A stretch of DNA of 56,295 nucleotides, from the NCBI GenBank assembly GCA_020637295.1, contig JACJWF010000018.1, positions 1 through 56,295 on the forward strand, written 5' to 3'. Below the pieces are notes generated by a model. That model searched no databases and was not told where the DNA came from. It was given only the letters and a program-made list of their open reading frames with translations. Positions within the stretch are counted from its first letter, which is position 1; every line of letters starts with the position of its first letter. Below, piece after piece: positions 49,049 through 56,295 of the stretch. Position numbers and translations under genes: made by a program. Origin of the DNA: Acidimicrobiaceae bacterium. GTDB taxonomy: Bacteria > Actinomycetota > Acidimicrobiia > Acidimicrobiales > Ilumatobacteraceae.

Positions 49049-50134
49049 CTACACCAGTACCAGCAAGTCGTCGCGGTGGATGGCCTCATGGGCCACGTCG
49101 CCGGGCAGGTCGCTGGTGCGGCGTCCCATCATGCTGCGCACCGTGGCGGCGTCGGCCAGCGCGATGCCGCGGGCGATGGCCACGCCCTGCTGATCCAGCA
49201 CGTCCACCACATCGCCCTCGTCGAAGTCGCCGCGCACCGCGGTGATGCCGGCGGGGAGGAGTGAGGTGCCCCGCTCCACCAGCGCCCGCCGGGCGCCGTC
49301 GTCCACCACCAGCGTGCCTTCCACGTTGGTGGCGAAGCCGATCCACAACTTGCGCGCCGGCAGCGACCTGCCACTCGGCAGGAACGTGGTGCCCACCGGC
49401 TGGCCGGCCACGGCGTCCACGAGTGCATTCGGCCTGGCCGCCTTGGCGATCACCGCGCGCACACCCGCCCAGCTGGCCATCCGCGCCGCGGACAGCTTGC
49501 TGGCCATCCCGCCACTGCCCCGGTTGGAGCCGGACGCGGTGGCGGCAACGGACAGCAGCGGGTCGTCGGCGCCGACCACGTCGATCAGGGTCGCCGACGG
49601 GTCGGTGCGCGGGTCGGCGGTGTAGAGCCCGGGTGTGTCGGTGAGCAGCACCAGCAGGTCGGCGGCCACGTTGTGGGCCACCAGGGTGGCGATGCGGTCG
49701 TTGTCGCCGTAGCGGATCTCGTCGCTGGCGATGGCGTCGTTCTCGTTGATGACCGGCACGCAGCCGAGTTCCAGCAGGCGCACCAGGGTCCGGCGGGCGT
49801 GCAGGTACTGGCGGCGGTCGACGAAGTCGTGGGGCACCAGCAGCACCTGGGCAGCCACCAGGCCGTGACGGCCGAGGGAGCGGTTGTACGTCTCCATCAG
49901 CCGGCTCTGGCCGGCGGCGCTGATGGCCTGGAGCGTGGGCACGTCCGTGGGGCGGCTGGCCAGGCCGAGCGCCGCCACGCCGGCAGAGACGGCGCCGCTG
50001 CTGACCAGCAGCACCTCATGGCCGGACGCCCGCAGCGTGGCCAGCTGATCGCAGACGCCGTCGATCATCTCCTGCTGGATCACGCCGACGGCGTCGGTCA
50101 GCGACGCCGTGCCGATCTTGGCGACCACGCGCAC
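49049..50134 (-). CDS. proB: Glutamate 5-kinase (ProB)
   Basis: ProB phosphorylates glutamate in the first step of proline synthesis. The 361-aa protein has the kinase core (VVAKIGTASLTD, LLVSSGAVSAG, PVINENDAI and GSNRGSGGMASKLSAARMA) and a C-terminal PUA domain (SLLPAGITAVRGDFDEGDVV). The usual KxGSS(S/T)L start is KIGTASL here. The GTG at 50134 follows the obgE stop by 3 nt, so they are co-transcribed. proA is not in the window. Confidence 0.93.
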   Translation of the reverse strand: MRVVAKIGTASLTDAVGVIQQEMIDGVCDQLATLRASGHEVLLVSSGAVSAGVAALGLASRPTDVPTLQAISAAGQSRLMETYNRSLGRHGLVAAQVLLVPHDFVDRRQYLHARRTLVRLLELGCVPVINENDAIASDEIRYGDNDRIATLVAHNVAADLLVLLTDTPGLYTADPRTDPSATLIDVVGADDPLLSVAATASGSNRGSGGMASKLSAARMASWAGVRAVIAKAARPNALVDAVAGQPVGTTFLPSGRSLPARKLWIGFATNVEGTLVVDDGARRALVERGTSLLPAGITAVRGDFDEGDVVDVLDQQGVAIARGIALADAATVRSMMGRRTSDLPGDVAHEAIHRDDLLVLV

Positions 50135-50137
50135 GGC

Positions 50138-51376
50138 CTACGCCTCCTCGTGGTACTCGAAGCTGAAGGAGGCGATCCAGACGATGTCGCCGTCGCGGGC
50201 ACCGGCCCGGGCCAGCATCTTCGGCACACCGAGCCGCTTCAACTGGTGGTCGATGTAGCTCAGCGCATCGGGCGTGGTGACGTCGTTGAGCGCCACGACG
50301 CGCTCCACCTGGCGGCCGACGAGGCGGAACTCGTGCTCGTCGAGGCGCTCCACGCGGGCGCCGTCGACCTCCGGCCGGATGATGACGACGCCGTCGGTCT
50401 GCGGCTCGGCCTGCCGGGCCTCGTGCACCAGGGTGGCCATGCGGCCCACCAGCTCGCGCACCCCCTGGTTGGTGACGGCGGACAGCGTGGCGCCGTCCCA
50501 GTCGTGGACGGCGGAGTCGCTCTTGGTGCCCACCACCAGGCGGGGGCGTTCCAGCAGCTCCGGTTGGTACTGGCCGAGCTCGTGGAGGAGGATGCGTTCC
50601 TGCTCCTGTGGGGTGGGCCCGTCGAGGTCGGCGAGGTCCACCATCACGCACAGCACGCGGGCCCGCTCGATGTGGCGCAGGAACGTGTGGCCGAGGCCCC
50701 GCCCCTCGCTGGCGCCCTCGATCAGGCCGGGGATGTCGGCCACGACGAACTCGGTGTTCTCGTCGAGGCGGACCACGCCGAGGTTCGGCTCCAGCGTGGT
50801 GAACGGGTAGTTGGCGATCTTCGGCTTGGCTGCGCTGATGACGCTGATGAGCGTGCTCTTGCCGACGTTGGGGAAGCCGACGAGCGCGACGTCGGCCATC
50901 AGCTTGATCTCCAGCTTCAGCCAGCGCTCCTCGCCGTGCTCGCCCTGCTCGGCGAAGCTCGGCGCCCGGCGGCGGTTGGAGAGGAACTTGGCATTGCCCC
51001 GGCCGCCACGGCCACCCGCGGCAGCCAGCCAGCGATCGCCGTGGTGGGCCAGATCGGCGAGCAGTTCGCCGGTGTACATGTCCGAGACGACAGTGCCTTC
51101 CGGGACCTTGACGACCAGTTCCTTGCCACGGCGGCCGTGGAGGTCCTTGCCCTGCCCGTGCACTCCGTTGTCCGCGCGGCGGTGGGGGTGGTCGCGAAAG
51201 GCGATGAGGGAGGACACGTTGCGGTCCGCCACCAGCCAGATGTCGCCGCCCTTGCCGCCGTCGCCGCCGTTGGGCCCGCCGAACGCGACGGGGCCCTCAC
51301 GACGGAACGACACACAGCCGGCACCGCCGTCTCCACCACGCACATTCAGTTGGGCTTCGTCGACGAACCCGCTCAT
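50138..51376 (-). CDS. obgE: GTPase ObgE (CgtA)
   Basis: Obg is an essential ribosome-associated GTPase. The 412-aa protein has the glycine-rich Obg domain (1-158, with GGDGGKGGDIW and GGRGGRGNAKF), the G domain with P-loop GFPNVGKS (167-174), DIPG, a VGTKSD in place of NKxD, and a C-terminal OCT domain (about 335-412). It is followed by proB; the rplU-rpmA genes, often beside obg, lie about 3 kb away. TAGCCT lies 11 nt before ATG 51376. Confidence 0.95.
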   Translation of the reverse strand: MSGFVDEAQLNVRGGDGGAGCVSFRREGPVAFGGPNGGDGGKGGDIWLVADRNVSSLIAFRDHPHRRADNGVHGQGKDLHGRRGKELVVKVPEGTVVSDMYTGELLADLAHHGDRWLAAAGGRGGRGNAKFLSNRRRAPSFAEQGEHGEERWLKLEIKLMADVALVGFPNVGKSTLISVISAAKPKIANYPFTTLEPNLGVVRLDENTEFVVADIPGLIEGASEGRGLGHTFLRHIERARVLCVMVDLADLDGPTPQEQERILLHELGQYQPELLERPRLVVGTKSDSAVHDWDGATLSAVTNQGVRELVGRMATLVHEARQAEPQTDGVVIIRPEVDGARVERLDEHEFRLVGRQVERVVALNDVTTPDALSYIDHQLKRLGVPKMLARAGARDGDIVWIASFSFEYHEEA

Positions 51377-51431
51377 AGGACCCTCTGAGGCTACCTGGGC
51401 CGCCCTCCCGTCCCCCGGAGCCTTTGCCCTC

Positions 51432-51437
51432 TACGCT
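51432..51437 (+). promoter_or_regulatory. -10 box (TACGCT) of a leaderless promoter for the dGTPase-like gene
   Basis: TACGCT ends 7 nt before ATG 51445, which decides that start over an upstream TTG. Confidence 0.6.
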
Positions 51438-51444
51438 GGCGGGG

Positions 51445-52569
51445 ATGGCTGGGATCGACGAACGCGCCGACCGCTGGGCCTCCACGATGAAGGGTCACGA
51501 GGCCGTGGCGGGCATCCACCTGGCCCACACCGACTCGTGGGCCGGCAGTGGCTCTCGCCTGCTGCTGCCCCGCCAGGCCAGGGAGGACGCCGAGCGCTCC
51601 GGGCTGGCCACCCTGGCCACGAAGGCGCACGGGGCGGGCGAGCGGGCCGAGGAGGAGGAGGCGGACCCGTGGCGCACGTGCTTCGAGCGCGACCGGGACC
51701 GCATCCTCCACGCCAGCGCGTTCCGCCGCCTGGCCGGCAAGACCCAGGTGTTCGTCTTCCCCGACGACCACCAGCGCACCCGGCTGACCCACGCGCTGGA
51801 GGTGGCCCAGGTGGCAGCGTCGGTCGCGAGGGCGCTGGGGTTGAACGTCCTGCTCACCGAGGCCATCGCACTGGGGCACGACTGCGGGCACGGCCCCGGC
51901 GGGCACGCCAGCGAGGACGCCCTCAGCCCGTTCGTGCCCGGCGGGTACGACCATGCGCCGTGGGGCGCCGATGTCACCCTGGCGTCGCTGAACCTCTGCG
52001 TGGAGACCCTGGACGGCATCCGCAACCACTCCTGGAGCCGCCCGGCGCCGATGACACCCGAGGGCGAGGTGGTCAGCTGGGCCGACCGGATCGCCTACGT
52101 GTGCCACGACTTCGAGGACGCCGTGGCGGCGGGCGTGGTGACGCCGCACATGCTGCCGGCGATCGTGCGGTCGCGCTGCGGGGAGACCCGCCGCGAGCAG
52201 CTCGCCGCGTTCATCTACGGAATGATCGAGGCCGCCAGGGAGGCCGGCCGGATCGGCATGGCGACCGACGCCGCCGAGGCGCTGGCGGCCTTCCGCAGCT
52301 TCAACTACGAGCACATCTACCTGCGCCCGGCCAGCCAGGCCCAGGGCGCCGCCGTGGTCGCCATGCTGCGGGCGCTGGTGGAGCACTACGCCGACCGCCC
52401 CAACCTGCTGCCCGACGCCACCGACCTCACCGCCGGCAGCGCCGAGGCCGTGCACCAGGCGGTCGCCTACGTCAGCGGGATGACGGACCGCTTCGCCTGC
52501 CGCCAGGCGTTGTCCCTGCTGGACTGGCCGCGCGACCAGTTGCCCCAGGGCGTGGACACACCGGTGTAG
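51445..52569 (+). CDS. dGTP triphosphohydrolase-like HD-domain protein
   Basis: This 374-aa protein hydrolyses dNTPs to nucleosides and triphosphate, by family. The HD site is spread over FRRLAGKTQVFVFPDDHQRTRLTHALEVAQVA (His) and AIALGHDCGHGPGGHASED (HD). A later SWADRIAYVCHDFEDA supplies a further metal-binding Asp. The first ~60 residues are an N-terminal extension not common in shorter homologues. In many actinobacteria the gene precedes dnaG; here it does not. Confidence 0.86.
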   Translation: MAGIDERADRWASTMKGHEAVAGIHLAHTDSWAGSGSRLLLPRQAREDAERSGLATLATKAHGAGERAEEEEADPWRTCFERDRDRILHASAFRRLAGKTQVFVFPDDHQRTRLTHALEVAQVAASVARALGLNVLLTEAIALGHDCGHGPGGHASEDALSPFVPGGYDHAPWGADVTLASLNLCVETLDGIRNHSWSRPAPMTPEGEVVSWADRIAYVCHDFEDAVAAGVVTPHMLPAIVRSRCGETRREQLAAFIYGMIEAAREAGRIGMATDAAEALAAFRSFNYEHIYLRPASQAQGAAVVAMLRALVEHYADRPNLLPDATDLTAGSAEAVHQAVAYVSGMTDRFACRQALSLLDWPRDQLPQGVDTPV

Positions 52570-52675
52570 CCAGCCGATCGCCAGCCGACCGATCGTCGAA
52601 CTCGTGGTGTTCCACCCGTCAGATCGCGCCATACTCGCCACGATGTGGCGGCGAACCCGGCAGACCGGTCCCTCG

Positions 52676-52876
52676 ATGCATGAGATCAGGCTGATCGTCG
52701 AGACCGACGATCAGGCAGAGGTCGAGCGGCTGACCGACGCGATCTGTGCAGTCGCATGCCCCGTGGACATCGACCATCTGTCGGCGCACCATGTGTGCCG
52801 AATTCCGTGGTTCGTCATCACGAGCACGATGTCGGCGAAGGATGCCGAGGGCTGGCGCGACATGCTCAATCGCTGA
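52676..52876 (+). CDS. Small protein of unknown function (66 aa)
   Basis: This 66-aa protein (HEIRLIVETDDQAEVERLTDAICAVACPVDIDHL...) has a beta-alpha-beta-like pattern, as in small ferredoxin-fold domains. It is less GC-rich than neighbouring genes. No signal or membrane segment is seen. The start is uncertain: ATG 52676 begins a plausible strand, but ATG 52643 and a GTG at 52604 are in frame and none has a clear ribosome binding site. From 52877 to the promoter at 53046 I see no gene. Confidence 0.45.
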   Translation: MHEIRLIVETDDQAEVERLTDAICAVACPVDIDHLSAHHVCRIPWFVITSTMSAKDAEGWRDMLNR

Positions 52877-53045
52877 GCCCTCGGGCGCCGACGATCGCTC
52901 CGGCTCAGCTGCGCATGTCCGCAGCGGAAGTTGTCGCTGAGCGAATCCGACACCCCGCCGGACCCGGCCCGCCGACTCGTCGCTGCGGCTCATCGGCGGC
53001 GACTGCTCCGACCGGTGCCCGCCGGCCAGCCGGCCACCACCGGCG

Positions 53046-53051
53046 TAAGGT
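53046..53051 (+). promoter_or_regulatory. -10 box (TAAGGT) of a leaderless promoter for the amidohydrolase gene
   Basis: TAAGGT ends 7 nt before ATG 53059. Confidence 0.58.
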
Positions 53052-53058
53052 GCCATTC

Positions 53059-54276
53059 ATGACGCGACTCCTCATCCACGGCGGCTCGGTGTTCGACTCG
53101 ATCAGCGGCACGGTCGCCGCTGCGGACGTCGTGGTCGAGGGGGACCGCATCGTCGCCGTCGGCCCCGGGCTCGACGGTGACGAGGCACTCGACGCCAGCG
53201 GCACCACCGTCTTCCCCGGCTTCATCGACTGCCACGTCCACTTCATGGCCGACGGCCAACTGGACCCGATGGTGGACGTCCGCACCCCGTTCTCCGCCAA
53301 CTTCTACCTGGCCGCCGAACGGATGGGCCGCACACTGGCCACCGGCATCACCACGGTGAGGGAGGCCGGCGGCAGCGACCTCGGGGTCAAGACCGCCCAG
53401 CAGCAGGGCCTGGCCCCGGGGCCGGACATGCAGATCTCGATCACCATCCTCAGCCAGACCGGCGGCCACGGCGACAGCTGGGAGCCGTGCGGCGCCCACA
53501 TGCCCCACCTGCTGGCCGCCCACCCCGGGCGGCCGCACAACATCGTCGACGGGCCCGAGGAGATGCGCCGCAAGGTGCGAGAGCTCATCCGCGCCGGCGC
53601 CGACGTCATCAAGGTGTGCACCAGCGGCGGTGTGCTGTCGCCGCGCGACGACCCCCGCCACGGGCACTTCCGCGACGACGAACTGAGCACGCTGGTGTCG
53701 GAGGCCAACGCCGCCGGCCGCTGGGTGATGGCCCACGCCCAGGCCACCGACGGCATCAAGAGCGCCATCCGGGCCGGCATTCGCAGCATCGAGCACGGCA
53801 TCTACATGGACGACGAGGCCATCGAGATGATGCTCGCCAAGGGCACATACCTCGTGCCCACCCTGGTGGCCCCACAGGGCGTGCTCGACGCCCGCGACCG
53901 CGGCGTCAACGTGCCCGACTACGCGATCGAGAAGACCAAGATGGTCATCGACGTCCACCGGGAGAGCATCCGCAAGGCCATCGCCGCCGGCGTGAAGGTG
54001 GCGATGGGCACCGACGCCGGCGTCGTCCCCCACGGCCAGAACCTGCGCGAACTGGAGTTGATGGTCGGCTGCGGCATGACGCCGGCACAGGCGTTCGTGG
54101 CCACCACTCGCACCGCCGCCGAACTGATGGGGCTGCACCACGACCGCGGCGTCGTCGCCGAGGGCCGGCGCGCCGACCTCGTGCTCCTTGCCGGCGACCC
54201 GAACGACGCCAGCGGCCTGCGCGAGCGGGTGCGCACCGTCATCCAGGCCGGCCGCGTCGTGGCCGAAAACGCCTGA
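53059..54276 (+). CDS. Metal-dependent amidohydrolase (imidazolonepropionase/prolidase-like)
   Basis: This 405-aa TIM-barrel hydrolase has the metal motif DCHVHF (H59, H61), the bridging Lys in ADVIKVCTSGG, metal-binding His in MAHAQA and SIEHGIY, and the catalytic Asp in GTDAGV. A small beta-sandwich (residues 1-50 and the last ~40) flanks the barrel. This combination matches the amidohydrolases with prolidase/Xaa-Pro-like members. No signal peptide is present, so it is cytosolic. Substrate unknown. Confidence 0.87.
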   Translation: MTRLLIHGGSVFDSISGTVAAADVVVEGDRIVAVGPGLDGDEALDASGTTVFPGFIDCHVHFMADGQLDPMVDVRTPFSANFYLAAERMGRTLATGITTVREAGGSDLGVKTAQQQGLAPGPDMQISITILSQTGGHGDSWEPCGAHMPHLLAAHPGRPHNIVDGPEEMRRKVRELIRAGADVIKVCTSGGVLSPRDDPRHGHFRDDELSTLVSEANAAGRWVMAHAQATDGIKSAIRAGIRSIEHGIYMDDEAIEMMLAKGTYLVPTLVAPQGVLDARDRGVNVPDYAIEKTKMVIDVHRESIRKAIAAGVKVAMGTDAGVVPHGQNLRELELMVGCGMTPAQAFVATTRTAAELMGLHHDRGVVAEGRRADLVLLAGDPNDASGLRERVRTVIQAGRVVAENA

Positions 54277-54302
54277 GGCCCGGCCACACGGGCCGGGCCT
54301 CA
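54274..54302. terminator. Bidirectional terminator between the amidohydrolase and rpmA
   Basis: TGAGGCCCGGCC and its exact complement GGCCGGGCCTCA form a 12-bp stem with a 5-nt loop, beginning at the amidohydrolase stop codon. The gene pair converges here, so the hairpin can serve both strands. T-runs are absent. Confidence 0.65.
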
Positions 54303-54321
54303 GCAGTACGCAGGCAGGTGA

Positions 54322-54576
54322 TCAGGCGACGGGCTCGATGTCGATGACCCGGCGACCGCCACGGGTGCCGAACTGCACGGAACCGTCGACCAGCGCGAAC
54401 AGGCTGTCGTCGCCGCCGCGGCCGACGTTCTTGCCAGGGTGGAACTTGGTGCCACGCTGGCGGATGAGGATGCTGCCGGCGGTGACCGTCTGGCCGCCGA
54501 AGGCCTTCACGCCGAGGCGCTGTGCGTTGGAGTCGCGGCCGTTACGAGTTGAGCCGCCGCCCTTGGTCTTCGACAT
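54322..54576 (-). CDS. rpmA: 50S ribosomal protein L27
   Basis: This 84-aa protein is a complete L27: SKTKGGGSTRNGRDSNAQRLGVK, with VTAGSILIRQRGTKFHPGKNVGRG and the rest of the family in order. The N-terminus has no cleavable Firmicutes-type extension. It lies 6 nt after rplU, the normal order. The strand and order rplU-rpmA are as in other bacteria. Confidence 0.97.
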   Translation of the reverse strand: MSKTKGGGSTRNGRDSNAQRLGVKAFGGQTVTAGSILIRQRGTKFHPGKNVGRGGDDSLFALVDGSVQFGTRGGRRVIDIEPVA

Positions 54577-54582
54577 GTTCGC

Positions 54583-54894
54583 TCAGCCCTTCGTGATGGA
54601 GGTGATCTCGAGAACGTGGTACTTCTGGCGGTGCCCGTAGCGCCGGCGCTGGTTGGTGCGGCGCTTGTAGGTGAAGCCATTGATCTTCGGGCCCTTGGCC
54701 CAGCCGACCACCTTGGCGGTGACGGCGGCACCCTTCAACTGGGCGGGGGTGGCGAGGACGGTCTCGCCGTCCACCAGGAGGACGGGAGTGAGGGAAACCT
54801 CGGTGCCCTGCTCGGCATCGAGCAGTTCGACATGGACCTGCTGGCCCTCTTCGACACGCGCTTGTTTCCCACCGGAAGCGATCACTGCGTACAT
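54583..54894 (-). CDS. rplU: 50S ribosomal protein L21
   Basis: This 103-aa protein is a complete L21: YAVIASGGKQARVEEGQQVHVELL, PVLLVDGE and a basic C-terminus (TYKRRTNQRRRYGHRQKYH, then LEITSI). TAGGCT lies 9 nt before ATG 54894, so it has its own promoter close to the start. The RNase E/G gene ends 59 nt upstream. Confidence 0.97.
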   Translation of the reverse strand: MYAVIASGGKQARVEEGQQVHVELLDAEQGTEVSLTPVLLVDGETVLATPAQLKGAAVTAKVVGWAKGPKINGFTYKRRTNQRRRYGHRQKYHVLEITSITKG

Positions 54895-54953
54895 AGCCCT
54901 GCAAGCCTATCGGTGCCGAATGCCGACTGAAACCGCCTCGACCGGCCAAAACC

Positions 54954-56295
54954 TCATTCCAGGAGGGCGTGATCGATCACCACGCCACGGCCCTGGCAGT
55001 TCGGGCACTGGTCGGCGAAGTTCACCAGCAGACCCTCGCCGATCCGTTTGCGGGTCATCTCCACCAGGCCCAGCTCGGAGATGTCGAACACCTGGGTGCG
55101 GGTCTTGTCGCGGGCCAGGGCGGAGCGGAACGCGTCCACCACCTTGCGGCGGTTGTCCTTGATCTCCATGTCGATGAAGTCGATCACCACGATCCCGCCG
55201 ATGTCGCGCAGGCGCAACTGCTTGGCGACCTCCTCGGCTGCTTCGAGGTTGTTCTTGAAGACGGTCTCCTCCAGGTTCGTGGAGCCGACGTTCTTGCCGG
55301 TGTTGACGTCGATGACCGTCAGCGCCTCGGTGTGCTCGATGATCAGGGAGCCGCCGCTGGGCAGCCACACCTTGCGGTCCAGCGCCTTGTGCAGCTGCTC
55401 GTGGATGTGGAACCGCTCGAACAGCGGCAGCCCGTCCTCGACCGCGTCGAAATGCTCCACCCGGTCGGCCAGCTCGGGGTTGAACGCACCCACGTAATCG
55501 CGGACGTCCTCGAACAGGCGCTGGTCGTCGATGACCACGCCGCGATACTCGGCGTTGAACTCCTCGCGGATCACCCGCACCGCCAGCTCGGGCTCGCGGT
55601 AGAGCAGCGCCGGCCCCTGGACCTTGGCCGCCTTGGTCTCGATGGCATTCCACTGGTCCAGCAGGCGGGTCATGTCCGCCCTCAGCTCGTGCTCGGTGGC
55701 GTGCTCGGCGGCCGTCCGCACGATCAGGCCATGCTCGGCCGGCTTCACCCGGTCGAGGATGTTGCGCAGCCGCTTGCGCACGTCGTCGGGCAGGCGCTTG
55801 GAGATGCCGTAGGTCTTGGAGTTGGGGATCAACACCACGAAGCGACCCGGCAGCGAGACCTCCTGGGTCAGCCGGGCACCCTTGGCGCCGATCGGGTTCT
55901 TCGTGACCTGGCAGACGATCAGCTGCTTGGCCTTCAGCATCTGCTCGATGCGCGGCTGGGAGGACTTCTCGACGATGTCCTCCTCGTTGTACTGCACGTC
56001 GCCGCGGTACAGCACGGCGTTCTTCGGCGTGCCGATGTCCACGAACGCGGCCTCCATGCCGGGCAGCACGTTCTGCACCTTGCCGACATAGATGTTGCCG
56101 TGGATCTGGCTGACGTCGTCGGCTGGGCGGCTGACATAGTGCTCGATCAGGTTGCGACCCTCCAGCACGGCGACCTGGGTGAGGTTGGGGCGTACCTGCA
56201 CGCACATGAGATAACGACCCACCGGGCGACCGTTGCGCTCCCGGCCGCGGCGGCGCTCCAGCACGTCGGGGTCCAGGTCCGGCACCGGGCCCATC
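54954..56295 (-). CDS. rne: Ribonuclease E/G family, catalytic part (5' end beyond window)
   Basis: This is the C-terminal 446 residues of an RNase E/G; the start is outside the window. It has the S1 domain (GNIYVGKVQNVLPGMEAAFVDIG), the RNase H-like and 5'-sensor region (QEVSLPGRFVVLIP), and the catalytic magnesium Asps in TVIDVNTGK and VVIDFIDM. The zinc-link CPNCQGRG (CxxC), which dimerises two subunits, is also visible. The protein ends shortly after the zinc link, so no long C-terminal scaffold is present. Placement upstream of rplU-rpmA is common. Confidence 0.93.
   Translation of the reverse strand, partial: MGPVPDLDPDVLERRRGRERNGRPVGRYLMCVQVRPNLTQVAVLEGRNLIEHYVSRPADDVSQIHGNIYVGKVQNVLPGMEAAFVDIGTPKNAVLYRGDVQYNEEDIVEKSSQPRIEQMLKAKQLIVCQVTKNPIGAKGARLTQEVSLPGRFVVLIPNSKTYGISKRLPDDVRKRLRNILDRVKPAEHGLIVRTAAEHATEHELRADMTRLLDQWNAIETKAAKVQGPALLYREPELAVRVIREEFNAEYRGVVIDDQRLFEDVRDYVGAFNPELADRVEHFDAVEDGLPLFERFHIHEQLHKALDRKVWLPSGGSLIIEHTEALTVIDVNTGKNVGSTNLEETVFKNNLEAAEEVAKQLRLRDIGGIVVIDFIDMEIKDNRRKVVDAFRSALARDKTRTQVFDISELGLVEMTRKRIGEGLLVNFADQCPNCQGRGVVIDHALLE

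Overview
The window is about 56 kb of very GC-rich, gene-dense bacterial DNA. It carries F420-type luciferase-like oxidoreductases, a WS/DGAT wax-ester/triacylglycerol synthase, GTG/TTG starts, many leaderless promoters and a SAM-I/SAM-IV-like riboswitch before metX. I infer an actinobacterium, plausibly of class Acidimicrobiia, from gene content and style only; no 16S gene is present. Almost everything is chromosomal core or lineage-specific metabolism. The exception is a small patch at about 8.4-10.4 kb: an IS3 transposase remnant, a Xre/RES toxin-antitoxin pair and tRNA-Gly.

Layout. 1-3.3 kb (minus): acetoin-type 2-oxoacid dehydrogenase operon (E1 alpha, E1 beta, AcoX-like kinase, start of E2). 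3.4-8.2 kb: crotonase, LLM oxidoreductase, zinc alcohol dehydrogenase, and a Tat-exported PhoX phosphatase with a candidate Pho box. 8.4-10.4 kb: IS3 remnant, Xre/RES pair, tRNA-Gly. 10.4-14 kb: small proteins, metX with its riboswitch, isocitrate-lyase-superfamily enzyme. 14-26.6 kb: mixed genes, namely a SET-domain protein, saccharopine-dehydrogenase-like protein, DCC protein, DUF4262, APH kinase, phytanoyl-CoA dioxygenase-like protein, ECF sigma factor with a TEP-rich membrane partner, SURF1, a beta-lactamase-fold hydrolase, WS/DGAT, GMC oxidoreductase and histidine phosphatase. 26.7-37.2 kb: a purine cluster, purL (PurS-like N-terminus), purQ, purC, purF, a fused purD-purM, purN and guaB. 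37.2-38 kb: MazEF-type pair. 38-41.5 kb (minus): MoxR ATPase, VWA protein, MFS transporter. 41.6-49 kb: secreted subtilase, TerB-like/CbxX AAA ATPase, membrane coiled-coil protein, MurJ and PspA, which reads as an envelope group. 49-56.3 kb: proB and obgE, a dGTPase-like HD protein, an amidohydrolase, then rpmA, rplU and RNase E/G (running off the window).

The most notable observations follow. (1) purD and purM are one ORF, followed by purN, the same domain order as the eukaryotic GARS-AIRS-GART enzyme. (2) purL and purN, the two purine genes with their own promoters, share an 11-mer and a 10-mer separated by exactly 30 nt. (3) At least 18 genes have a TANNNT box 6-8 nt before the start codon, the leaderless layout, which also decides several starts. 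(4) A repeat/hairpin element lies between purF and purD. (5) The WS/DGAT enzyme has a histone-like lysine/alanine tail. (6) A perfect 28-bp palindrome separates guaB from the MazEF pair.

All functional calls are from reading sequence motifs; no database search was possible.
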